64,000 nucleotides of DNA from Prunella strophiata (lineage: Eukaryota > Chordata > Aves > Passeriformes > Prunellidae). The stretch lies in contig JAZBQD010000019.1 in NCBI GenBank assembly GCA_036583965.1, forward strand, positions 16,693,585 through 16,757,584. Direction: 5' to 3'. The notes below the pieces were generated by a model, which did not search any database, was not told the origin of the DNA, and saw only the letters and a list, made by a program, of their open reading frames with translations. How positions within the stretch are numbered: position 1 is the first letter of the stretch; every line of letters starts with the position of its first letter. Positions 1-9,649 of this stretch are shown in pieces. Made by a program: the position numbers and the translations under genes.

Positions 1-1815
1 GCACTCACTTTCTTAAATACTGCAGTAGTCTGTCACCAAAGAGGCAATAATGTAGTTGAAATCAATGAGCTGCCTTCAAAGGCTGTAGAAAATGAGCCAA
101 ATCTTACTCTTGACTAAAGCTAACAAAGAAATCCAAAGAGAATTCTATCCCTGATGGAAAAATGCAAAGCAAAGGCTGAGGTAAGCATGCATTTGCATAC
201 TGAATTTGTCCACAAACTGCTCTCTTGGGAGTAGTCAGCACAAAAATTAATTTTATTACTAGCAAAAGTTACTAAATACAGAACAAGATTCTTGCTAAAT
301 ACAGAAAAATATTTTTGCTAAATAAACATACTACATTAACCACTGAATAAAACATTATGTTCGGTTACCCCTCAATTTCACTCCCTGCCATCCATGAGAA
401 ATCCACAGGCACTTTCTGCTTTGCTGGTTATATTAATGAGTTCTTAAAATTATGGGTTTAGTCAGGGCATTCAATTGACAACACTGAATTTCACATACTA
501 GTTACAGATGACAGGCTGAATCTTCAGGCAAATACTTGATAAACTCAGGAAGCTTCATTATAATACTTTGAGAACTTGATTGTTCCTCCTGATAGCTATC
601 CTTACTTTTTGTATACAACCCATATCTCCTGATGGATTCCCTTGCATTATGGAGCCATCATTATAATGTATTCACAAGCAATGGTAGTGGAGCTGGATGT
701 GTTGACCAGGCATTAATTCAACACATTTATGTCCCAGTTCAGAGAAGTTTAGAAAGAGCTTTTAACTTCTATGGTGAATGACAGTGAGGACAGTAAGAAA
801 GAATTGGTTAACAACAACCTAAGACAATTTGTTACAATAGTTCTTTTTGTATAATGAAACTGTTTGTTCATTAACTTGTTCTATATGTCAACAATACTTC
901 TAAAAGTGTTAGAACTAATAAACTTAAAACTACTGCAGCAATAAATTCACTTTAAAAATTTGTCTGGGGCAAACTACAAATTATTATTATAAAATGTCTT
1001 CCATTAGTATTTTTCAACTTAGGAATTGATAGAAAAGAAAACCACAATTTCAAGACTCACTACAGTTCTAAAATATGACCTTTAATATATTTTATAGTAG
1101 TGCCACTATTGTATACACAGCTCTGTTGATCTGCTATTTGCCATGGTATTTTTGTTTATGTTATCTTTTAAAGTTGATCAGAACAATGACAGACTGCTCT
1201 GCTTCTGTAAAAGTCCAGCTATGAAAGGCAAGACAGAAATAAATTTTCCAGAATGCATTCAGTTATCTGAGTATAAAACTAATTTTTCCCTCCTCCTTAT
1301 AATTTCCAGCCTTGCTGACCCAGTAGTCTTCACCTTCTGTAACAAATGAAGCAGAAAACCACTCCTGCAACAATATGTCTCTAATTCTTCCCCAAAGCAT
1401 ATCTGATGTGCTAAGTAGAGCAAGGTCTCTGTGGAGAACATACTGAAGAACATCTTATAAATGTGATAATAACATACAAGAAAACCCAGATTTGGTTAAA
1501 GATTTTTCAAATATTTTCTACATCCATCATTTCTCAACAACAATTGGAAGCTGAGGGATGCACTGCAGACACTGAAAACAAAGTCCATGCACATGACTCA
1601 GGTAGGATGGTGTATTTCCTCTGATATATCTCTATGATTTAAAAAACAGAGTCAGGTACTTTCACTATGATTTCAAAAACACCCAAGAACATAACATTTT
1701 CTTCTGTTTTACTTTGGTGCTGTTGGTATTTCTTCAATCCTTTACAAACAAAAACCACATAGTTATGAATCTAAAATAGAATCACTTTGCACAGAGAGCT
1801 GTTAGGTTTACTTAC
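1..1815. other. Noncoding; proposed DGLUCY intron
   Basis: AT-rich unique-looking sequence. No exon, RNA gene or repeat is recognised. A GTGAGT-type minus-strand donor pattern at 3-8 has no supporting open frame. The next DGLUCY exon was looked for here, by the residues expected after NTSxMA, and not found. Confidence 0.5.
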
Positions 1816-1872
1816 TTTCTGCCATTCCAGAAGTATTACTAATACTGAGTCTGTTGTATCGAATTATTCTTC
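1816..1872 (-). CDS. DGLUCY: Probable DGLUCY coding exon (D-glutamate cyclase N-terminus)
   Basis: On the minus strand this 57-nt block has a very good acceptor (C/T-rich tract ending GTGCTAG) and a consensus donor, AAA|GTAAGT. Only one frame is open across it (2 nt + 18 codons + 1 nt). It reads RIIRYNRLSISNTSGMAE. The IR...NTS-x-MA pattern matches the N-terminus of vertebrate D-glutamate cyclase as I remember it (human has NTSSMAGE). The enzyme is mitochondrial and converts D-glutamate to 5-oxo-D-proline. Its phase joins exactly to the candidate exon at 6211-6284 through a split Gly codon. DGLUCY is the head-to-head neighbour of RPS6KA5 in mammals, which supports strand and position. I see no following exon within the first 1.8 kb, so it should lie left of the window. 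Confidence 0.65.
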
Positions 1873-1971
1873 CTAGCACATGGGGAAGGAAGAGATTTGA
1901 AGCCTCCTGTCAGAAGCATCACTTCATCCTTAACAGAAAGATAATCATAAATTTAAACACAAAGCGCTGCT

Positions 1972-2003
<32 letters not shown>

Positions 2004-4869
2004 ATTTTAAATTCTGATTTTCTGGAGAACTTAGCTTACATTTCCTCCTTGTGTTCCAACAAAGTTATTATCACTGGGAAATTCTAAGTTGTAGCTCAAA
2101 AGGGAGGTCAAATTCAAAGGGTTATTTTACTGACATTCTAAGACTATGCAAACTGAATCTTTCAACAAATTAGCTGGAGACATGCACTTCAATATTTGGG
2201 ATAAGACACAAGATTTTGCTGCCCTATAATGTTAGAAACATTTATTTCCTCCCTGATAAATATTAATTTTCTAGGGTATTCAGTTTTCCAAAAGTCTTTC
2301 TAACTTTAAAATTGCAAAAGCACAAGTGGATTAACCTACCAGGGTATAATCTGTAATATTACTTCTCTGATCAAAATACTTTTAGGCAATTAGCAAGGCA
2401 GCCTTGTGGTAAGGAGAGAACTATATTCAGAAAGTGTCACTGTAATACATTTCACATGTATTATGGTTTTCAAATATTAATTATGCAGAAGTGAATACTC
2501 CTGTGGCTATTGTTCCACTGGGAAAGCACACATAGAGATGTTTAAGTCACTTGTCACACAATCTGGAGTAGGTACAGAAAAAAGTTTCCTAATTACAATC
2601 AATATCTGCCTCTTTTTACTTCTTTTGAAGATTTAAAATATCATTTTTCTTCAATCCAGACAAAGTTCACACAAAGCTTTTCTCTCAACCTGAACTACTA
2701 ACAACTAAAAGGGATTTATTACATCACTATTAGGAAAAAGTAAGAGTTAAGTCTGGCTAAAATAATAACTTGGCTGCATATGATTTTAACCTTGGTTACT
2801 TTTAGGTAAAGAAACTGAACTATCCTCCAATTAATTCAATTACCAACCTCCAAGTTTTTCTTTAAATCAGAACAAGCCATTCTTGATGTGATTCAAAAGA
2901 AGTAATAAATATGAGAAGCTGTGCTGCTCTTTTTAAAAGTTGTTGCTAAATTAATATATAATGAAATGCTACACCCTTCTAGCAAAAGTTAACTTTTCTG
3001 TTAAAGGTCCACAGTTTTTGTTCTGTAACTATGATAGTACAAAGTTTCACTCTCACAATTGGAGAGTGGAGTGGAACAGTGTGAAAATTTATACCTCTGA
3101 GTAATCATTCTGTAATTAACTTGAAGAGCAGTGATATGTTTTGACTGAAATGATAATTTTATCCTAGTCTGTCCAAAATGTTTCCCAGAGTTTGCAGAGC
3201 TCTGAAAGGTTAAATTGGGTACACTGAAATTTAAAGTAAACTTTGTCTCTATTCTTAATTCTGAAATCTTTATATAACATTGTCAGCCAAAAGCAAACAG
3301 TCTTTTTTCTGAACTCCAGCTTACAACTTTCTAGGTCTTCTTTGCTGCTTTTACATTATCACTCTGTATGCTGTACAAGAATAGTCTTCATTACAAAATC
3401 ATGAACAATTCCAAACGCACACTTTAAAGATAACAAGAAGTTGGATATAGAGATGTTGCTGAGCACTAATTCAGGCCCATAAGTACCAATTTAAGATACA
3501 CTATTCTTACTGTAAAGAGAATTTCTAACACCAGTCTGGAATGATTAATTCAAGAGATTTCAAACTAAATACAATTATCCTAATAAAACATTCCAGATGT
3601 GTTCATTAGATTCTTTCAGATAATTTTTCTTTATTTCTGAGGATCTTTAAAACCATCTAAATCATCTGTAGGATTGATGGCCTACTACTGATGAACTACT
3701 AGTTTACTTGGACCTGAAAGACAGTCTGAAGTTCAGAAAATTAGTCTGGAACAAAAGCTGTCTTTAACTAAGTATTTTGTCACAAATGCCTGATTGTCCT
3801 CTCATAAGCGTGTGCCCAGCAGCAGAAATGAAAGTACCTTAGGAGATTTTATCAGCAAACATTTAGGCCCCTAAAAGTCTTTGGTTCATATGACAGCAAG
3901 TGGCTAACAAGCTACAGGACCATGAACATCAGTAATGCTGAAATGTCAGCTGTAGATACCACACACCCAGAAGCACTTGGGCCTGTTGCTCCTACTTGTG
4001 AATAAACATATACTATTGATGATGACTAGTTAGAAAGTGAATAATTTAACCATTAACTTTGTATAAGCACAGTGAGACAAGATTTACCTTCCTGTGGAGA
4101 TTTTATATAGTAACAGGAAAAATTCAATTTGAATAATGTTCTCAGTTTTAACTTTAGATCACTGTATTTGCCATACAATATCTGTAATAGATTGTGCTGT
4201 TATTTTGTTTATTAATTACTCAATTTGGATACACAATAAAACTGGTGAGATGCTCACAGTAAAACCCAGCTTTTGCTATATGACTTGCCTATAAATAGTT
4301 GAAAATGCAGTATGCTATTTCTCTAAGCTAGGAGGCATAGTCAGGTTTAAATTCCTTAACCATCTCCAGAACTTCCTGAAAAATCATTGGAGCTATTATG
4401 ACCACAGCATGTTTGGAATGACTGGGCAAAAGTATGGAGGTAATTAGGATCTTAAAGCATCTTTTCAATTTTTTCCTGTCAGGATGCCTAATGAAGTGTA
4501 CAGACTGACTTCACAGGGACCTCAAGCAGCACTCTAAATAAACAGTTTGAGACAGTGGTTAATCAGCTAGCAGGATCTGTACCTTGGCAGAGGTTTCTTA
4601 ATTCCTTAACTTTGTTCTGAGATAGTTTCAGATAATGATGGTATCAGTTACCTCATAGGGGTATGTTGCATCATGACAGAAGACAACATGCAGGGTCTTA
4701 GAAAGACCTTAAGAGAAGAGGCTGACAGAGCTTATAAGATGGCTGAAGGCATCCTATGAGGTGTGCCCCCAAAGAGCTCCTAAGATCTGGCTTTCCAGTG
4801 TGTTGTCTTCAATGGAATGAGCATCTAAAGCAGACCAGACGGAATCCTGTGCAAACAGTGTTTGAAAAT
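1873..4869. other. Noncoding; proposed DGLUCY intron
   Basis: AT-rich sequence apart from the C31 tract. No repeat family is recognised. Composition becomes more GC-rich from about 4740, which may mark the edge of the LTR pair. Confidence 0.5.
1973..2003. repeat. C31 homopolymer (G31 on the minus strand)
   Basis: An uninterrupted run of 31 C. On the minus strand it is a G31 tract about 100 nt upstream of the acceptor of the candidate DGLUCY exon 1816-1872. Such a run can form G-quadruplexes and is prone to length change and to assembly error. Confidence 0.97.
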
Positions 4870-5194
4870 CAGGTCATTGACTGTAGCAGGCACAGAGCCT
4901 GCAAGGCCTCGCTGGCGGTCAGCAGCCTAGAGATAGGAAACGCCTCAGTCACGATGGCTGGGCCAAAGAAACCCCTCTTCTGCCCTCAAGACCCTTGCTT
5001 ATCTCTCTGGAACCCTTAAAATCTCCTCGACCCTTCTACTGGACCATTTCCAAAACCCCTAAACTCTATATAAACCCCTACTTCTGCCCAGCTCGGGCAG
5101 AAGAAAGCTGTCACCGATCCCTGTGAGTTTGACTTGCGAGGCTGGTCCAGTCCAATCCGGCCAGCTCTGGACCTTGGTCCTGATCAATCTCACA
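4870..5194 (+). mobile_element. LTR-like segment, plus orientation (left member of an abutting pair)
   Basis: A GC-richer block in AT-rich surroundings. It has a TATATAAA box at 5067-5074, followed at the expected start region by a perfect 9-bp hairpin (CTTCTGCCC/GGGCAGAAG, 5081-5103, loop AGCTC), and it ends CA at 5194. This layout resembles U3-R-U5 of a retroviral LTR with an R-region stem-loop. No AATAAA was seen in this orientation and the left edge is a guess (somewhere in 4750-4880). No gag/pol/env frames are present. Treat the family as unknown. Confidence 0.45.
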
Positions 5195-5899
5195 TGAGAC
5201 AAAAGTAAGAGACCAAAGGCGCTCTTTTCCTCTCGGGAACAAAGTCCTACTTTATTTCCTTGGTAGGAGCCACCAGGAATTATCCACAGGGCTTCCCAGG
5301 TGAAAAAGAGAACGAGTTTACCTGTGCAGGGGGTTTTAAGGTCAGGGGAAGGGGGGCAGAGGAAGGGGACCACAGCCTTGGGATACAAGGGGGAAGGGGC
5401 GAGGGGAGGGGTGAACCCGGGATTAACCACTGCCCACCAGGGCCTGGGGTGGGGGAAGGGGGAGGAATGGGACAAACCGTGTGATACAACAGGATACAGA
5501 TTATATAACAGTCCAAATGATCCAAACACCCAGTGCAAAAACAATTTATCAACTAAATAACTACTTAGTGCAATACAACAGATCCCCTTTGCAGAAGACA
5601 TCAGTAAAGGACATCTCTGTGGAACTTCACACAGCCTTCTCCTCTCTCCCTGCGTCTGCTGCCAAGGCACCTAGCTAGCCAGAGCTGAAATCACTATTGA
5701 GCTGATAATCACCTAAGAGCTGAAATCACTAAGAGCTAAATGGCTTGCTAGGGTGCCTGTGGCTGGGAGCTGCCTGGGGGCCTGGGACAGAGATGTGCTG
5801 ACCAGGACTTTGCTATCCGCAGCAATCAGCGGCAGCAGCCAGGGGAAGCCCCGAACCCCCAGCCCCAAAGTCCATTAATTGACTGGCTGCATAATCACA
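5195..5899 (-). mobile_element. Solo LTR, minus orientation (right member of the pair)
   Basis: Read on the minus strand it begins TGTGATTATGC, carries repeated motifs in U3, has a TTATATAA TATA-like box (5501-5508), an AATAAA signal (TTTATT at 5251-5256) and ends GTCTCA at 5195. The order and spacing fit U3-R-U5. The upper boundary is uncertain (5874 to 5899) and no clear target-site duplication is seen. There is no internal coding region. It lies in the same orientation as the candidate DGLUCY exons and starts about 310 bp downstream of the one at 6211-6284. Confidence 0.55.
5665..5758. repeat. Inverted repeat enclosing tandem 16-bp direct repeats in LTR U3
   Basis: The arms AGGCACCTAGCTAGCC (5665-5680) and GGCTTGCTAGGGTGCCT (5742-5758) pair with one mismatch and one indel. 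Between them AGAGCTGAAATCACTA occurs twice exactly (5681-5696 and 5716-5731), with a diverged copy between the two. Repeated short boxes like this are typical of LTR enhancer regions. Confidence 0.8.
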
Positions 5900-6210
5900 A
5901 ATTTCATACTTGAAGCACCCAGTCTGAAAAAAGACCTTGTTCTAAGTCATGCTGCTCACATCAGACTCTCTGACTTTCAACAGCAACAACCAATATAGTA
6001 AAGCTTCACAGCACTGAAGCACCAAATTAGTTCCCAAGGAACATTTTCTTAAACATCTGCTTCCACATTAGAAGCACAATAAACACTTTTCCTTTTAGAG
6101 TTTTCATGAAGGTTCAGTGTATTTCGTGTGTAGCTTGAGTTTTACATACTGAATTTAAATGGATAAGTATTAAAATACATTGCTGTCTGAGATATTAAGA
6201 TGACACTTAC

Positions 6211-6284
6211 CCACTACTGATTTGTGGGTACAAATATCCTGAGCTGCACTTCCAGATCTCAACAAGGATGATGAAACTTCAAAG
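6211..6284 (-). CDS. DGLUCY: Candidate DGLUCY coding exon upstream of the 1816-1872 exon
   Basis: Read on the minus strand, this 74-nt block follows a strong acceptor (TTTTCATCTCTTTCCAG) and precedes a consensus donor, TGG|GTAAGT. Two frames hit stops. The only open one reads FEVSSSLLRSGSAAQDICTH then KSVV. It begins with the third base of a codon and leaves one base over. That base fits the two-base start of the 1816-1872 exon and rebuilds Gly. A Ser-rich stretch with an Arg would suit a mitochondrial leader region. I do not recognise the peptide itself, so the call rests on splice signals, phase and synteny. An intronic chance match is possible. Confidence 0.5.
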
Positions 6285-9200
6285 CTGGAAAGAGATGAAA
6301 ATGATGTAGGGAGCTGTGTGATCAGGCAGTGATGACAGCTTAGCTTATGCCAGATCAGTAGTTCAGAATAATGAATCAATTTGTCAAAAACAATATTGCA
6401 TTGAAATGACATTATATTATAAAGATACATATAAATATTCAAGAAAAAACTTTTCTTTGCATCATGGTGGCAGTCAGGAAGTACAGTTTGGTAAAAGTAC
6501 AGTACATTTTTGGTAAAAGTTCTAAATGGATCTTGGGTCTGGCTTTAATAAGTAACATAAAATTGTTAGTTGACATCTTTGTTCAGTAAATACTTGTGCA
6601 GCACCACTTCAGTGGAATTAAGCAGTTACACACTATTGGATTAATTTGGCCCAGATGATTTTCAAAATATCTCAATACCAAGACAATAACAATTTTCAAG
6701 AAAGCCATATTTGGAGGGTGAATATTTTTTCATTAGAAATTGTGATCCCTGGTTGCCATATGAAGCTCTAAGTCATTAACCATGTCTAAATGCTGTTCTC
6801 AGAGCACTAGTTGAACACAGGTGACTGAGTGCAATGCTGTGCAGGTCTTTGCTGAGATGACTGGAACAGGACTGGTTCTAAGCCTCATATTTGTAATTGA
6901 TTGTAAAGAATACGCTCTACTTCCCCCAAACTCCACAACTCATACAAGGAAAAAAGCATGTTGAGAGGAGACATGAAGCAAGAAAAACGTAGTTCCAGAC
7001 AAGATTTAAAAAAGAGATTGCCCTGCCTTTCAGATTACTTGCATGATGGACAGAGTAGCCTCCTTGCATCTTCCAGGCTATTCCTTATTTTCTTCCTCTT
7101 TGTCTACAGTGTGCCTTTATCTCTGCATCTTTTCCTCCCTGAGCTCAGACCTCTATCTCCATAACTCCAAGATGGGCTGACCTTTGTAGCACTTGCTTCC
7201 TTGGTTTGTCTGACTCCATCCTCTGGCAATATGGGAGTTTAGATGCCTTCTCTCCTCTCACTGGCTCTTTTTAATTCATATAGATGATGTATTTCTCAGT
7301 TGTACCTCAACATCTCAGTTTTTGATCTTAAATGAGCTTTTTCTGTTCCTAGTGTGAGACAAAATAGTCTAACATCAGAACTCATAAGACACAATAAATT
7401 CACAAATGTTTTCCCAGACTTGTAAGATTTAGACTCCTCTGACTCCACCTATACTCATAGGTGAATATATATCTATATCTATATATCCCTTTTAATATTA
7501 CAGACAGGCTTGACTTAAGCATAGTTTTTTTATTTCATTCTTAATTTCTGATAGTGGAACCACCAACCTCCTTACAAAGTTATATATCTTACAAGCTACA
7601 GTTTATGAAGTGTTTTTGCAATCTGCAGAGCAAAAGCTCTTTATGGAAAAAGAAGGAAGACCAATAGGTGAAATATTTTCTATTACTTTAGAAATTTCAA
7701 AATGAAAAAGTGATTCTGTAAATTTTGCAGATATTTAAATATGAACATAGATTCTTTACAGGCCCACATTGTAAATTATTCATTACCCAAGAAAATGGAA
7801 AAATGTCACTTAAGTGTCAGAGAGATTACACTTTGAGATGCAGTGGGTGGGTCCACACTACTGTGCTAAACCACACCAGATAAAAACGAATCAAGAAATT
7901 ATGTAATAGCACAAAGGATTAAAACATTCTTCAGAACTGTCAGTGTGACTACTTTGCCTTCACACATATCAAGTGAATTAATGAAATAGAAGTAAAAAAA
8001 TGGCATTTCTGGGGTTTCAAAAATGGATCACATGAGAATACACAGCCTGTAAAAAGTATGGGTGGTAAGGGTAATAAAAAGGTTTGAACACTGCAAAGTA
8101 TTTAACACCAATTTCTGGTGTTATGAATTACAGGTCTGTCTCTCCAGTGGCACTGACAGACTAATAAGAACACGGTTTAATGCAGCATAATCTAGAGACT
8201 TGCTTGCAAGGAGCCCAAAGACTCTTACGAAATATGACCTTGCATTGCCCATATCACTTTTGTCCTATTTTCAGTTTAAAGTTTGATAATGAGAATGGGT
8301 GGTGGCATGTACGGGATCATGGGCCAAAAAAGTGCAAGGGTCACTACTTAAAACTGCTGGGCAGGGTTTTTAGATATTGTCACACTGATACCTTACCCAG
8401 GGCTACTGCTGCATGAACAGGAACAGCAGAGTAACCTGAAACATGAGCCAGCCCATGGGCTGCCTTTACCAATACATAATGGAAAGTAATCTAAACTAAT
8501 TATAATCTAACAAACACTTTGTGTACTTTGCCTTGCCCTAGTATGAATATGGTTACAGAGGCTTGTTAACGTAAACACACTTTAAATGACCTGCTGTTTA
8601 ATCATCAAGCTGATTTGAAATTCTGCCAGCAGACTTCTGTGAAAAGCACAAGCTTCTCTGAAAATTTAGTCCATTTGATTTTCCAACAGGATCTCTCAGT
8701 TACACTTGTGATCTTTTATTGAAGAATCAATTAATGATCCTTTTTCTTCCCATCTGCTATGAATCATTTCAAAGCACATATGATCTTTGTGTATCATTCC
8801 AAAAGGGGAGTGTGTTGAGTATTTTCAGACAGTAGCTCATCCAGCAAATTTTTATTTAACTTTACATTTGAAATACAGGGTATTTGTGTTTGAAGTTTAT
8901 GCACCTCTAAATGAGGGCCGCAAATAAAAATTTAAATTAGCTTCCATTAGTGTTGTGTCTGCTGCTTAAAGCAGCCAGCCTATACTTGAGATCCTGCAGA
9001 TTATGTCAGGATGAGAAATTGATAAGATCAATATGTCTTTGATGCAATCTTGTTTATTTGCAAAAAAGGTATACAACATCTAGTTTCTCTCAGTATATTA
9101 AGAATAAATAACAGAAAGCAATTACCAGTTTCAAAGCAGCCATTTCAGACAGCACCATATGCTGCTGCAACCATTGCATTGGTATTATTTTACACTCAGC

Positions 9201-9575
9201 TTCTGCTCTGGGACAAAACAAATTGTTTCTCAGGTGGAGAAATATGGGCAGAGACTAGAGAATACTTCACATTGGGCCCTGCCCTTGCATGGGCACAACC
9301 TATGCAAGATCCCAGTTGTTCAGGCTTTTTTATCCTGCAAAGGATGAGCCCTCATGACTTCACACACCCTTCCAACCCCTTGGGTCATATCCTAATACCC
9401 ACATTCCTGCCTCACCACTTTACAAATACATACAACCAACAAGTTTTAGAACAGCCACCTCATTTACATGCACCTTTGGCAAGACACAGTATACACCTAA
9501 GAGAAGACTAAGAAATTCATCAAGATTTAAAACTGCTACATTCATGACTTAAACTTTGCTGACAGGAATACTCAC
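6285..9575. other. Noncoding; proposed DGLUCY intron
   Basis: No recognised gene or element. A short TATATCTATA-type simple repeat lies at about 7466-7488. A minus-strand block at about 8399-8437 has plausible splice borders but no recognisable peptide and is not called. Confidence 0.5.
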
Positions 9576-9649
9576 CAGTAGAAAGAAGAGACTGCAAATG
9601 ATCCACCAAAGGTTGTTTTCATATAAGATGACAAGAGTCGCTTATTCAA
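9576..9649 (-). CDS. DGLUCY: Candidate DGLUCY first coding exon, ATG at 9622-9620
   Basis: Minus strand: a T-rich acceptor ending TTGAAG, then 74 nt, then a perfect donor CTG|GTGAGT. An ATG at 9622 opens 15 codons, MKTTFGGSFAVSSFY, and leaves two bases. With the first base of the exon at 6284 these make a Cys codon, so the phase is right for splicing. The joined peptide would be short, hydrophobic and hydroxyl-rich, like a weak mitochondrial leader. The ATG context is poor (T at -3) and the frame is also open upstream of the ATG within the exon, so the true start could differ. The peptide is not recognised by family. This is the least certain of the three coding exons. Confidence 0.38.

Noticed and set aside
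5059..5670. 203-codon open frame on the minus strand
   Set aside because: It lies wholly within the LTR-like pair, is Pro/Leu-rich from GC-biased sequence, and overlaps long frames in other phases. No family is recognised.
5190..5899. TCACA direct repeats (5190-5194 and 5895-5899) as target-site duplication of the minus LTR
   Set aside because: Using them would make the LTR end in AA instead of CA, and the second copy may belong to the LTR terminus itself (TGTGA on the minus strand).
8399..8437. Possible extra minus-strand exon with a TGG|GTAAGG donor and TTTCAG acceptor
   Set aside because: Two frames are open over just 39 nt, the peptide is not recognisable, and the exon at 9576-9649 fits the next exon equally well without it.
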